Shown here piece by piece: positions 7,820 to 16,789 of a stretch of 32,569 nucleotides of DNA (the stretch's first letter is position 1; every line of letters begins with the position of its first letter). The translations under genes and the position numbers were made by a program. The notes beneath the pieces were generated by a model that saw only the letters and a list, made by a program, of their open reading frames with translations, did not search any database and was not told the DNA's origin. Location: NCBI GenBank assembly GCA_965602805.1, contig CBFCZK010000016.1, positions 1 to 32,569 on the forward strand, given 5' to 3'. The DNA comes from Thiomicrorhabdus sp965602805. Lineage in GTDB: Bacteria; Pseudomonadota; Gammaproteobacteria; Thiomicrospirales; Thiomicrospiraceae.

Positions 7820-8312
7820 ATTAATGAACGTCGGTAGCGCGCAAGCACGCTGGGTGATTATATTTTCCTATATCATCGCTTTGGCGTTCGATGCCATGGC
7901 GCTACTGGACAATGCAACGAGCCTTGTTCCACCGATTACCCTTATGGTACTGCTCTACTGGTGTGCACACTTCTTAGATAAAACGCATTTGTTCTCTGCG
8001 TTTGTTTTGGGGCTACTGGCGGACAGTCTTTATCAAACGACCTTAGGCAGTCATGCCCTTGTTTTTAGCGTATTTGCATTTTTAATGCTGCGTCACCGTT
8101 TAAGATTTAAATCCTATCCCGTTTGGCGTCAAGCTTTTTCAATCGGTATTTATATGCTGCTGTATCAAGCCGTCAATTACATCATCTTTAGCCCCGTCCT
8201 CGACAATGGTGACTTTGTTCAATACTGGAGCATGCCAGCCATTGCTATCATTGTCTGGCCGCTGCTCTCGATTATCTTTGGACGCATCACATCAAACGTC
8301 GCACAAGGATAG
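7809..8312 (+). CDS. mreD: MreD, rod-shape-determining membrane protein
   Basis: 167 residues, full length for MreD. It is very hydrophobic, with about five membrane segments (starting WVIIFSYIIALAF, then ITLMVLLYWCAHFL, FVLGLLADSLYQTTLGSHAL, IGIYMLLYQAVNYIIF and AIAIIVWPLLSIIFG). The stretch GLLADSLYQTTLGSHAL matches the conserved MreD core. ATG 7809 lies inside the end of mreC and has AAGAGGTG upstream. MreD joins MreC and RodA in the elongasome. The position between mreC and mrdA is canonical. Confidence 0.95.
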   Translation: MPSKLMNVGSAQARWVIIFSYIIALAFDAMALLDNATSLVPPITLMVLLYWCAHFLDKTHLFSAFVLGLLADSLYQTTLGSHALVFSVFAFLMLRHRLRFKSYPVWRQAFSIGIYMLLYQAVNYIIFSPVLDNGDFVQYWSMPAIAIIVWPLLSIIFGRITSNVAQG

Positions 8313-8359
8313 AGGTGTGCAGATTTTAATGACACAGAATATCCTTCTCTCGATTTACC

Positions 8360-10195
8360 ATGACTGAGCACTTAGAATTCAATAGCGATTCAGAAGCCTT
8401 TCATCAGAAAAGACAGTTTCGTTTTCGTCTGTATGTCGCCCTCATTTTCGTATTACTACTTTTTAGTTTTTTAATCAGCCGCATGGTGCAGCTCCAATGG
8501 ATTGAATATGATCGCTATCAAGGTCTGGCGGAAGGTAATCGAATTTCGATTGAAACACTCCCACCGACCCGCGGCAAAATTTATGACCGCAACCACCAAC
8601 TGCTGGCAGATAATCAGCCGGTTTACACTCTGCAGTTCATTCGCGAAAAAATGGACAACATTAATTCGATGGAAGCGGCGACTATTCGCATTTTAAATGA
8701 TGTTTCCGCTGAAAAAATCAGCAAGTTCTTCACTAAATTCAAGCAAAAAAACCGCTCTAAAAGTTATACCCTGCCATTTTCCTTGTCAGAAGAGCAAGCG
8801 GCACAGTTCTCAGTCGTTAGTCATAAACATCCGGGCGTGACCCTAACAGCAAGACTCAAAAGAACTTATCCATATGGTTCAACGGCTGTACACGCTTTAG
8901 GTTATGTCGGCAGAATCAACACTAAAGATTTGTTAAAACTTGATGAAAAAGCCTATCGAGGCACCGATATTATTGGTAAATCCGGCATTGAACGGTTTTA
9001 TGAGTCGACCTTACACGGTACACCAGGTATTCAGCAAATTGAAACCAATGCCCGAGGTCGCGTACTGCGTAATCTGGAGACCCTCCCCGCCATCGCAGGT
9101 CAGGACATTCATTTGACGCTTGATATAGAACTGCAAGAGTTTGCCGAATCACTGCTTGAAAATAAACGTGGCGGTATCGTCGCCATTGACCCTCGTAACG
9201 GTGAAATTCTGACGTTTGTGAGCATGCCGACCTTCGACCCCAATTTATTTGTCGATGGTATTGATCAGACTTCCTACAGTCGTTTACTTAACGATCCTGA
9301 TCGACCTTTTATCAATCGTGTCATTAATGGTCAATATCCTCCTGGTTCAACCATTAAACCTTTTGTGGCACTCGGAGCAATCGAAAACGACTACATCACT
9401 CCGAGTAAACAGATCTTTGACCCTGGCTACTTGGTCTATAAAGATCACCGTTATCGTGACTGGAAACGTAGCGGCCACGGTTTAGTTGATATGAATGCGG
9501 CAATCGAGCAATCTTGCGATACCTATTTCTATGAATTGAGCCTAGACATGGGAATTGATGCCATCCATGATGCGATGGCACCTTTCGGCTTTGGCGCAAG
9601 ATCAGAAGTAGATATTCACGGTGAATCTAGAGGAATCCTACCTTCTCAAGCCTGGAAAAGGGCGAAAAAAGGTAAAGCCTGGTATCGTGGTGAGACCATT
9701 ATTTCTTCTATTGGCCAAGGTTACAATCTTGTAACGCCCCTGCAACTTGCGCGCGCCACGGCTATTTTAGCCAACCGCGGGCAAATTATTAAGCCGCACC
9801 TTTTGAGAAGTTCGCATCCCGAAGATTTACAACAGATTGAAATTAAGGACATCGAGAACTGGGAAAAAGTCATTTTAGGCATGAAAAATGTCATGCATGG
9901 TAAGAAAGGCACCGCCAGAAGGCATGGCAAGAAACTACCTTTTAAAATGGCTGGAAAAACCGGTACTGCTCAAGTTTACAGTTTAAACGCAGGAGATTAT
10001 GATGCCGATACTGTTCGTGAAAAACTCCGCGACCACTCCCTCTTTATTGGTTTTGCACCCGTCGACAACCCGACCATTGCAGTTTCAGTCATTGTTGAGA
10101 ATGGTGGCAGTGGCAGCGCAACCGCCGCGCCCATGGCTGTAAAATTGATAAGCAAATACCTGGCTACACAACTCCAAAGTTCGGAAAAAAAGTAA
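8360..10195 (+). CDS. mrdA: PBP2, elongation-specific peptidoglycan transpeptidase
   Basis: 611 residues. A cytoplasmic tail is followed by one membrane anchor (about 21-43), the pedestal domain with PPTRGKIYDRN, and the transpeptidase domain. The active-site motifs are SxxK at S330-K333 (PPGSTIKPF), SxD at 385-387 (QSCDTYFYE) and KTG at 533-535 (AGKTGTAQ). The serine number equals that of E. coli PBP2. PBP2 cross-links lateral-wall peptidoglycan with RodA as the glycosyltransferase partner. ATG 8360 has no clear Shine-Dalgarno; an in-frame TGA at 8330 limits any extension. It lies 47 bp after mreD. Confidence 0.97.
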   Translation: MTEHLEFNSDSEAFHQKRQFRFRLYVALIFVLLLFSFLISRMVQLQWIEYDRYQGLAEGNRISIETLPPTRGKIYDRNHQLLADNQPVYTLQFIREKMDNINSMEAATIRILNDVSAEKISKFFTKFKQKNRSKSYTLPFSLSEEQAAQFSVVSHKHPGVTLTARLKRTYPYGSTAVHALGYVGRINTKDLLKLDEKAYRGTDIIGKSGIERFYESTLHGTPGIQQIETNARGRVLRNLETLPAIAGQDIHLTLDIELQEFAESLLENKRGGIVAIDPRNGEILTFVSMPTFDPNLFVDGIDQTSYSRLLNDPDRPFINRVINGQYPPGSTIKPFVALGAIENDYITPSKQIFDPGYLVYKDHRYRDWKRSGHGLVDMNAAIEQSCDTYFYELSLDMGIDAIHDAMAPFGFGARSEVDIHGESRGILPSQAWKRAKKGKAWYRGETIISSIGQGYNLVTPLQLARATAILANRGQIIKPHLLRSSHPEDLQQIEIKDIENWEKVILGMKNVMHGKKGTARRHGKKLPFKMAGKTGTAQVYSLNAGDYDADTVREKLRDHSLFIGFAPVDNPTIAVSVIVENGGSGSATAAPMAVKLISKYLATQLQSSEKK

Positions 10196-10211
10196 CCCTA
10201 AAAGTAACCTT

Positions 10212-11339
10212 ATGAAAATTGATGTCGTTCAACCCCAACATGTATACCGCAGCAATAAAGGCCTTTTGCAAGTTTTGCATATCGACGGCTGGTTATTGCT
10301 TGGTCTTTTAATACTACTCGCAACCAGTGTCGCCGTCGTTTACAGCGCCTCAGGAGGTGACGAAGCCGTCACAACTCGCCAACTCATCCGTATTGGTTTT
10401 GCACTTGTTCTTATGTTGATTTTTGCTCAAATTCCACCAAACATTATCTACATGTTCACTCCATGGTTATTTTTAATCGGCATTCTCATGCTTATCGGCG
10501 TTATCCTTTTTGGTGATATTGGTAAGGGCGCACAACGCTGGTTAAACTTTGGACCGGTGCGTTTCCAACCCTCAGAACTGATGAAACTGGTTTTACCCAT
10601 TACCATCGCATGGCTGTTTGCGCACAGCCAATTCCCACCCAGCCTACGCCGCCTCATTTTCGGAGCACTTTTAATCGCTTTTACAGCAAGCTTGATTGTA
10701 GTACAACCGGACTTAGGCACTTCGCTATTGATTGCGATGAGTGGCTTATTTGTGCTATTTTTTGCCGGCTTACCTTGGAAGGTCATTTTGGCATCCATCA
10801 CTGCAACCATATTAAGTGCACCTGTTGCATGGCACTTTATGCACGCCTATCAAAAACAGCGCGTTATGACATTCTTAAACCCAGAATCCGATCCTCTCGG
10901 CAGTGGTTATCATATTATCCAATCAAAAATAGCCATTGGTTCAGGTGGTTTGGATGGCAAGGGCTTTATGGGTAGCACACAAGCCCACCTCGACTTCCTG
11001 CCTGAAAGCACAACCGATTTTATCTTCTCCGTTCTATCTGAAGAGTTTGGTTTAATTGGTGTCGTACTGCTACTGACGATTTACAGCCTAGTGATTGCTC
11101 GCGGACTTTATATCGCATCACAAGCCCAGGACAACTTTACCCGCCTGATTGCAGCCAGCTTAACCATGACGTTGTTTGTTTATATCTTTGTCAATATCGG
11201 CATGGTCAGTGGTCTTTTACCCGTCGTTGGTTTACCGCTCCCCTTAATCAGCTATGGGGGCAGTTCACTGGTTACCCTAATGATTAGCTTTGGCATTCTT
11301 ATGTCTATCCATACCCATAAAAAACTACTGATAGATTAA
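10212..11339 (+). CDS. rodA: RodA, SEDS peptidoglycan glycosyltransferase
   Basis: 375 residues, close to E. coli RodA (370). It has about ten membrane helices. SEDS landmarks are FQPSELMKLVLPI, VVQPDLGTSLLIA (conserved Asp), FLPESTTDFIFSVLSEEFG, and PVVGLPLPLISYGGSSLV near the C-terminus. RodA polymerises lipid II during elongation, paired with PBP2, whose gene ends 16 bp upstream. The Shine-Dalgarno before ATG 10212 is weak, so translation may depend on coupling to mrdA. Confidence 0.97.
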   Translation: MKIDVVQPQHVYRSNKGLLQVLHIDGWLLLGLLILLATSVAVVYSASGGDEAVTTRQLIRIGFALVLMLIFAQIPPNIIYMFTPWLFLIGILMLIGVILFGDIGKGAQRWLNFGPVRFQPSELMKLVLPITIAWLFAHSQFPPSLRRLIFGALLIAFTASLIVVQPDLGTSLLIAMSGLFVLFFAGLPWKVILASITATILSAPVAWHFMHAYQKQRVMTFLNPESDPLGSGYHIIQSKIAIGSGGLDGKGFMGSTQAHLDFLPESTTDFIFSVLSEEFGLIGVVLLLTIYSLVIARGLYIASQAQDNFTRLIAASLTMTLFVYIFVNIGMVSGLLPVVGLPLPLISYGGSSLVTLMISFGILMSIHTHKKLLID

Positions 11340-11508
11340 CCGACCAGCCGCTATTCGACCTATAAAACTCTCGATTTCTGCCAGATTTAAGCCATTAGCA
11401 TTGGTTTAGGTTTCTGGCAAATTATGGTACATTATTGGTCTTGTTTTACGACTCAATATTTTTTACATTTTTTGTATTTTAGATTTACGCCTGGAGAAAC
11501 AGCCCCAC

Positions 11509-12705
11509 ATGCTTACGATAAAAAACACTTTCGGAATTTTGGCACTTTTGTGCAGCAGCATTTCCCAGGTCGCATCTGCTGAGGCGCTACCGACACCTAA
11601 AATGGCAACGCCACACGTTGTACCCTCTGCGCCTACGATTGCGGGGGAAGCCTATCTGTTAATTGATTTCAATAGCGGACATGTACTTGCCAATAAAAAT
11701 GCCAATGAACGTGTTGAGCCTGCAAGTTTGACTAAAATCATGACTGGCTATGTTGTTATCAATGAGCTAAGTAACGGCAATATGAGCATGGAAGACGAAG
11801 TGACTATCAGTCAAAAGGCTTGGAAAATGCCTGGGTCTAAAATGTTTATTGAAGTCGGTAAAAAAGTTAAAGTGCGCGACTTGATTAAAGGCATGGTCAT
11901 CCAATCCGGTAATGATGCCAGTGTTGCATTGGCAGAGATGATTGCAGGCAGTGAAGAAGTCTTTGCACAGTTAATGAATAAATACGCCCTTTCACTGGGC
12001 ATGAATCACACCAACTTTGTCAATGCTACTGGTTTACCGCATGCCGATCACTACACTACGGCGCATGACTTAGCCATTTTAACTAAAAACTTAATTACTA
12101 AATTCCCTGACGAATACAAATGGTATTCAGAGAAAAAATTCACTTTTAACGGCATTACTCAATACAACCGTAATAAGCTACTTTGGCAGGATTCTACCGT
12201 TGACGGACTTAAGACCGGGCACACTGAAAGCGCTGGTTACTGCCTAGTCTCTTCTGCCAAGCGTGAAGAAATGCGTTTAATCAGTGTTGTTTTAGGTGCT
12301 ACAAGCGCCAAGATGCGCGTTCAAGAAACTCAAAAACTTCTGAACTACGGCTTTAGATTTTTTGAAACCCATAAACTGTATGGCTCACAACAGCGCCTAA
12401 ATGATGCCATCGTATGGGAAGGTACTCGTGACCTGATTGGCCTTGGCACAGAAGAAGACCTTTACATCACCATCCCGCGTGGTCAGTATAAGAACATCAC
12501 GATTGAGAGTTCAGTACAGCCAGAAATTATCGCTCCGATTACTAAAGGCCAAGCTTTGGGCAGTCTTCACATAACACTGGGCGACCAGCTGATTGTGGAA
12601 CGTCCTTTAGTGGCATTAGCAGACGTTGAAGAAGGCTCTTTCTTTAAAAAGCTAATCGATCAACTCAAACGTTTTTTCAGTTCTTTATTCAGCTTTTTAG
12701 ACTAA
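11509..12705 (+). CDS. dacA: DacA-type D-alanyl-D-alanine carboxypeptidase (PBP5/6)
   Basis: 398 residues. A signal peptide (MLTIKNTFGILALLCSSISQVASA) is followed by a class A carboxypeptidase domain with SxxK at S73-K76 (ASLTKIM), SGN at 133-135 and KTG at 235-237 (DGLKTGHTESAGYC). A C-terminal beta domain follows, and the last residues (SFFKKLIDQLKRFFSSLFSF) form the amphipathic helix that holds PBP5 on the outer face of the inner membrane. It removes the terminal D-Ala from pentapeptide stems. It is preceded by a 169-bp gap with weak promoter-like boxes (TTGGTT and TATGGT), so it may have its own promoter. Placement after rodA is usual. Confidence 0.96.
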   Translation: MLTIKNTFGILALLCSSISQVASAEALPTPKMATPHVVPSAPTIAGEAYLLIDFNSGHVLANKNANERVEPASLTKIMTGYVVINELSNGNMSMEDEVTISQKAWKMPGSKMFIEVGKKVKVRDLIKGMVIQSGNDASVALAEMIAGSEEVFAQLMNKYALSLGMNHTNFVNATGLPHADHYTTAHDLAILTKNLITKFPDEYKWYSEKKFTFNGITQYNRNKLLWQDSTVDGLKTGHTESAGYCLVSSAKREEMRLISVVLGATSAKMRVQETQKLLNYGFRFFETHKLYGSQQRLNDAIVWEGTRDLIGLGTEEDLYITIPRGQYKNITIESSVQPEIIAPITKGQALGSLHITLGDQLIVERPLVALADVEEGSFFKKLIDQLKRFFSSLFSFLD

Positions 12706-12730
12706 CCCTATTGTAGGAATAGACACGCAA

Positions 12731-13621
12731 ATGAATACGCCTAGCAGCACAGTCAGTGAACAAATCGTTTATTTAAATGGTCAGTATATGCCGATGATGG
12801 AGTCGCAGATTTCGACCCAAGATCGTGGCTTTTTATTTGGTGATGGCGTTTATGAAGTGATTCCCGTGTATGACCGAAAACTGTTTGCGTTTGCGGAACA
12901 TTTACAACGTTTGAAAAACAGTCTACAGGCCACCGGCATCTTGAACCCTTTAACGGATTCAGAGTGGTTGAAACTGCTAAATACCTTAATTGAAAAACAC
13001 CCTTGGCAGGATCAGTATATTTATCTGCAAGTCACTCGTGGCATTCAAATGCAACGCGACCACCTTCCTGATGAGTGCTTAACACCCACTTTATATGCTT
13101 ACACCAACCCGCTTAAACCGGTCAGTGATAGCATACTTGAAAACGGTATTACAACAATAACCCTTGAAGATATTCGTTGGTTAAACTGTGACATTAAGGC
13201 GATTACCTTATTACCGAACATTATGATGAAACTGGCGGCTAAGGCGCGCAATGCCGATGATGCCATTTTAGTTTCAAGAGAAGGCTTCATTACCGAAGGC
13301 ACGGCGAGTAATTGTTTTATCGTTAAAGATGGCACTTTAATCACCCCACCGAAGGGGCATAAATTATTGCCTGGCGTGACACGTTTGGTGATTGAGCGAA
13401 TTGCGATTGCGCATGATATCCCAATATTGGAGCAAGAAATCAGCTTGACTGATTTAGAGTCGGCGGACGAAATTTGGCTCTCTAGCTCGACCAAAGAAGC
13501 CCTCCCCGTGACCCGTCTAAATGATAATACAGTAGGCACAGGACAACCTGGTGCTGTCTGGCAGAAAATGCGCTCCTTTTACCAAGAACACAAATTAGCG
13601 TTTATAAACGAACAGGCATAA
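12731..13621 (+). CDS. dat: D-amino acid aminotransferase (PLP fold type IV)
   Basis: 296 residues, standard for D-alanine aminotransferase. N-terminal landmarks are DRGFLFGDGVYEVIPVY. The PLP-binding lysine is K156 in RWLNCDIKAITLLPN, and the cofactor-site Glu is E189 in ITEGTASNCFIV. It is likely to convert D-Ala and 2-oxoglutarate to pyruvate and D-Glu, matching the D-Ala released by the DacA encoded just upstream. Branched-chain aminotransferase and aminodeoxychorismate lyase share the fold; the RWLNCDIK motif favours D-amino acids. It lies 25 bp after dacA, probably in the same transcript. Confidence 0.9.
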   Translation: MNTPSSTVSEQIVYLNGQYMPMMESQISTQDRGFLFGDGVYEVIPVYDRKLFAFAEHLQRLKNSLQATGILNPLTDSEWLKLLNTLIEKHPWQDQYIYLQVTRGIQMQRDHLPDECLTPTLYAYTNPLKPVSDSILENGITTITLEDIRWLNCDIKAITLLPNIMMKLAAKARNADDAILVSREGFITEGTASNCFIVKDGTLITPPKGHKLLPGVTRLVIERIAIAHDIPILEQEISLTDLESADEIWLSSSTKEALPVTRLNDNTVGTGQPGAVWQKMRSFYQEHKLAFINEQA

Positions 13622-13679
13622 TAACCTTAAGAAAATAATCTTAAGAACTGATGACGTTTCTACTAACAGAGAAAAACCG

Positions 13680-13964
13680 ATGACTACCGATCTACACACC
13701 CCTGACAATGAAAGCCTGATTGAATTCCCTTGTGACTTTAAGCTTAAAGCCATGGGTAAAAACAGTGACACCTTTGTTGAACTGGTTTATCAAATGACGC
13801 TTAAACACGCGCCTGAAACCCCACGTGAAAACATCCAAATCACAGATTCGAAAGGTAAAAATTTCATCTCCGTTAACGTCACTTTTTATGCAACCTGCAT
13901 CCAACAGGTACACGGCGTCTATGGCGATTTAAAAAAGCATCCCGAAGTACTAATGACGCTTTAA
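13680..13964 (+). CDS. ybeD: YbeD family protein (DUF493)
   Basis: 94 residues. It shows the family start LIEFPCDFKLKAMGKNSDTF and the end YATCIQQVHGVYGDLKKHPEVLMTL, a small ferredoxin-like fold related to ACT regulatory domains. Its biochemical role is not established. The gene nearly always lies between dacA or dat and lipB in gammaproteobacteria, as here, with the lipB start seven bases after its stop. A link to lipoate metabolism is inferred from context only. Confidence 0.9.
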   Translation: MTTDLHTPDNESLIEFPCDFKLKAMGKNSDTFVELVYQMTLKHAPETPRENIQITDSKGKNFISVNVTFYATCIQQVHGVYGDLKKHPEVLMTL

Positions 13965-13971
13965 GCTCACC

Positions 13972-14601
13972 ATGTCAATCGTCATAAAGAGCCTTGGCTT
14001 ACAGCCTTATGAGTCCTCCTGGCAAGCCATGCGGGATTTTACCGACAAACGCCAAGACAACACCCCCGATGAGTTATGGATTGTTGAGCACCCTGCGGTC
14101 TTAACCCAAGGTCTCAATGGTAAAGCCGAACACCTCTTACAAGCCCTACACAACATCCCTCTGGTACAAACCGATCGTGGTGGTCAAATCACCTATCATG
14201 GCCCAGGTCAGCTGGTCATTTATATCTTATTTGATTTAAAAAGAGCCAAGCTCGGAGTGCGAGCGTTGGTCACACTGATTGAGGAATCCATTATTGAATA
14301 CCTCAACCAACTCGGTATTATGGCAATCGCCCGAAGCGATGCACCTGGCGTCTACGTTAACCAACAAAAAATCGCTTCCTTAGGTTTAAAAATTCGCAAG
14401 CAGCGCAGTTATCATGGCTTAGCTCTGAATATTGACATGGATTTATCGCCCTTTCAGCTGATTAACCCATGTGGCTTGAATGGCATGCAAATGACTCAAC
14501 TTTCAGACTTACTGCCCGCCGCCGCCAAGCCAAACTTGCAACAAGCAGGTCAAACTCTCAGCCATATTTTAAAAACCCGCCTGACGACCTCCCCTGCCTA
14601 A
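13972..14601 (+). CDS. lipB: LipB, octanoyl-[ACP]:protein octanoyltransferase
   Basis: 209 residues, full length. LipB moves octanoyl from acyl carrier protein to the lipoyl domains of 2-oxoacid dehydrogenases and GcvH. Visible motifs are the substrate loop DRGGQITYHGPGQLVIY, the catalytic lysine K133 in QQKIASLGLKIR, SYHGLALNI, and the catalytic cysteine C167 in INPCGLNGM. ATG 13972 directly follows ybeD and lacks a strong Shine-Dalgarno, suggesting coupling. lipA, the next step, follows behind its own promoter. Confidence 0.96.
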   Translation: MSIVIKSLGLQPYESSWQAMRDFTDKRQDNTPDELWIVEHPAVLTQGLNGKAEHLLQALHNIPLVQTDRGGQITYHGPGQLVIYILFDLKRAKLGVRALVTLIEESIIEYLNQLGIMAIARSDAPGVYVNQQKIASLGLKIRKQRSYHGLALNIDMDLSPFQLINPCGLNGMQMTQLSDLLPAAAKPNLQQAGQTLSHILKTRLTTSPA

Positions 14602-14604
14602 AAC

Positions 14605-14633
14605 CTGAAACTCTAAGACTTATCCTTTATAAT
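14605..14633 (+). promoter_or_regulatory. Sigma-70 promoter for lipA
   Basis: CTGAAA (14605-14610), a 17-bp spacer and a perfect TATAAT (14628-14633). It lies in the 94-bp lipB-lipA gap, giving a leader of roughly 55 nt before ATG 14696. Confidence 0.6.
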
Positions 14634-14695
14634 ACAGCCTATTAAAATTACTCAAACAGTAACCACCCCAAAATAGCAGGCTGTGATCCCAAACT

Positions 14696-15697
14696 ATGTC
14701 AAACTCTCCACAAATTCAAGAAATTAGCCTGGACTCAATCGGTAACTTAAAAGCCCGTAATCAAGCCATGCCTAAGGGACAGTATAAAACCAAGTCCTTA
14801 AAGCATCGCCCAGACCCTACCGCGGACAAGCTTAAAAAGCCGAGTTGGATTAAAGCCAAGCTGCCGAAAGCCAAAGATATTTATCGCGTTAAAGAGTTAA
14901 AAAAAATTCTCCGTGAGCAAGGTTTACACAGTGTTTGTGAGGAGGCCTCCTGCCCTAACTTAGGTGAATGTTTTGGTCACGGTACGGCGACCTTTATGAT
15001 TATGGGTGATATCTGCACGCGTAAGTGTCCGTTTTGTGATGTTACCCACGGTCGTCCGAAAGCCTTAAATCAAGAAGAGCCGGAACACCTCGCGAAAACC
15101 GTCAAGGCTATGAAACTCAATTATGTCGTCATCACTTCTGTCGATCGAGATGATTTGCGTGATGGCGGCGCTGAGCATTTTGTGAATTGTGTCTCGGCGA
15201 TTCGTACTGAGTCTCCGGACACCAAAATTGAAACCTTAGTGCCTGATTTTAGAGGCCGCTTAACGGTTGCCTTAGAAACCTTAAGCCAAGCTATTCCGGA
15301 TGTGCTTAACCATAATTTGGAAACCATTCCGCGTTTATATGTGGAAGCCCGCCCTGGGGCAGATTACCAAGCGTCACTCGATTTATTGAAACGTTTTAAA
15401 GCCATGAATCCAGGTTCAACCACCAAGTCAGGCCTTATGGTCGGTTTGGGGGAAACCATGCCTGAGTTGCTAGAAGTCATGCGCGATTTACGCACCCATA
15501 ATGTAGAGATGCTAACGGTCGGTCAATACCTACAACCGAGTGATTTTCATTTAGGCGTTAAAAAATACTGGACACCAGACGAGTTTAAACAAGTCGAAGA
15601 TGCAGGCTATGAAATGGGCTTTACCAACGTCGCCTCAGGTCCAATGGTACGTTCGTCTTATCACGCTGATTTACAGGCACAAGCGAATAACAGCTAA
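14696..15697 (+). CDS. lipA: LipA, lipoyl synthase (radical SAM)
   Basis: 333 residues. LipA inserts two sulfurs into protein-bound octanoyl groups. The auxiliary 4Fe-4S cluster motif is C81-C86-C92 (CEEASCPNLGEC) and the radical-SAM motif is C107-C111-C114 (CTRKCPFC). The conserved C-terminal VRSSYHAD supplies the serine ligand of the auxiliary cluster. The first 60 residues form a basic lead rich in Lys, usual for the family. It follows lipB with its own TATAAT promoter. Confidence 0.97.
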   Translation: MSNSPQIQEISLDSIGNLKARNQAMPKGQYKTKSLKHRPDPTADKLKKPSWIKAKLPKAKDIYRVKELKKILREQGLHSVCEEASCPNLGECFGHGTATFMIMGDICTRKCPFCDVTHGRPKALNQEEPEHLAKTVKAMKLNYVVITSVDRDDLRDGGAEHFVNCVSAIRTESPDTKIETLVPDFRGRLTVALETLSQAIPDVLNHNLETIPRLYVEARPGADYQASLDLLKRFKAMNPGSTTKSGLMVGLGETMPELLEVMRDLRTHNVEMLTVGQYLQPSDFHLGVKKYWTPDEFKQVEDAGYEMGFTNVASGPMVRSSYHADLQAQANNS

Positions 15698-15775
15698 GAA
15701 CCGCTCTAATAATGACCAGTAGCAGTCCAGCGTAATCAACAATTTTTAATCGCCCCTTATTTGTGGAATAACAGC

Positions 15776-16636
15776 ATGAGCAACAATTCAATTCAACGCT
15801 TTTTATTTAAAGAGCTTAATATCCGCGGCCAAGTCATTCAACTCAATGAAGCCTGGCAGCTGATGATTAAAGATCGCCATTACCCTGAAGCCATTCGCCA
15901 GTTACTCGGTAAGTTAACGGCTTTTTCGGTCATTATGGCCAATGGTATGAAACACACGGGTAAAATCACTTTACAAGTTCAAGGTAGCGGTCCAATCACG
16001 TTACTGGTCGTCGAAGTTACTCACGATTTTAAAATCCGTGGTGTCGCCAAAACCAATAAAACCATTCAAGAACAGCTCTCTTTAGATGAGCTACTGGGCG
16101 ACGGTCAAATTCTAGTAACGTTAGAAAACACCCAAACCAAACACCACTTTCAATCTTATGTCGATCGCACGGGCGATAGTATCGAAGCGACCTTTGAAAA
16201 CTTCTTGAGCCAGTCAGAACAACTGCCGTCCAAAATTTGGTTAGCGGCAACCGATGACGCTCTAGGTGGCGTACTCATTCAAAAAATGCCCGAGTCTGAT
16301 GGCTTGGATTCCGATGGTTGGGATCGTATCCACAGCCTTACCACTACGGTGACCGATGAAGAGTTAACCCAACTCGACTCTGAAACATTATTACATCGCT
16401 TATTCCATGAAGAGACAGTCGAACTTTTTGAGCCACAGAGCATAAATTATGAATGTCCTGAAGACAAAGAGCGTGTCACCAATATGCTGAAATCACTTGG
16501 CGAAGAAGAAGTTCGTAAAATATTAGAAGAACAAGGTGAAATCGTTATTCACAATGAAATGTGTAACTTTCATATACGCTTTAATCAAGCAGATCTTGAT
16601 GAGTTGTTTGCAGAAGATAAACCGACTGTTCAATAA
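15776..16636 (+). CDS. hslO: Hsp33-type chaperone HslO with a degenerate zinc/redox centre
   Basis: 286 residues from ATG 15776, eight bases after GGAA; a TTG-initiated frame five codons longer is unlikely. The Hsp33 core is recognisable (TGKITLQVQGSGPITLLVVE, LFHEETVELFEP, a C-terminal GEIVIH segment). In E. coli, four cysteines (232, 234, 265, 268) bind zinc and act as the oxidation switch. Here the equivalent positions, with identical spacing, are C227, E229, N260 and C263. Only the outer two cysteines remain, so normal tetrahedral zinc binding looks impossible. The codons read clearly (GAA at 16460, AAT at 16553), so a frameshift does not explain this. It may be constitutively active or use another trigger. 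Confidence 0.92.
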   Translation: MSNNSIQRFLFKELNIRGQVIQLNEAWQLMIKDRHYPEAIRQLLGKLTAFSVIMANGMKHTGKITLQVQGSGPITLLVVEVTHDFKIRGVAKTNKTIQEQLSLDELLGDGQILVTLENTQTKHHFQSYVDRTGDSIEATFENFLSQSEQLPSKIWLAATDDALGGVLIQKMPESDGLDSDGWDRIHSLTTTVTDEELTQLDSETLLHRLFHEETVELFEPQSINYECPEDKERVTNMLKSLGEEEVRKILEEQGEIVIHNEMCNFHIRFNQADLDELFAEDKPTVQ

Positions 16637-16672
16637 ACAACGGAACGTCAAGAAAACGACCGCAAAAAATTA

Positions 16673-16684
16673 ACCAGGCCTGGT
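16673..16684. repeat. ACCAGGCCTGGT palindrome, copy between hslO and prx
   Basis: An exact 12-bp palindrome, 37 bp after the hslO stop, with flanks TTA and AAC. It is one of the seven exact copies in this window. Confidence 0.9.
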
Positions 16685-16724
16685 AACTCATAAATCGATT
16701 ATTTCAAATGTTAGAGCCTGCAGA

Positions 16725-16769
16725 AACTGTTAAAGCCATTGTGACTCGTTCACAATGGCTTTAACAGTT
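16725..16769. terminator. Perfect 20-bp inverted repeat between convergent genes
   Basis: The arm 16725-16744 (AACTGTTAAAGCCATTGTGA) is exactly complementary to 16750-16769 around a five-base loop. It sits between convergent hslO and the peroxiredoxin gene. The long stem should stop or stabilise both transcripts, although no clear T-run follows. The call as terminator is an inference. Confidence 0.6.
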
Positions 16770-16789
16770 AATGAATTTACTGTTTTAAA

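Noticed and set aside
10448..10975. Open frames of about 120 codons on both strands inside rodA
   Set aside because: Both overlap the intact SEDS gene in other frames and show no protein-like features.
13099..13539. A 146-codon open frame on the minus strand
   Set aside because: It lies opposite the well-supported D-amino acid aminotransferase gene; composition shadow only.
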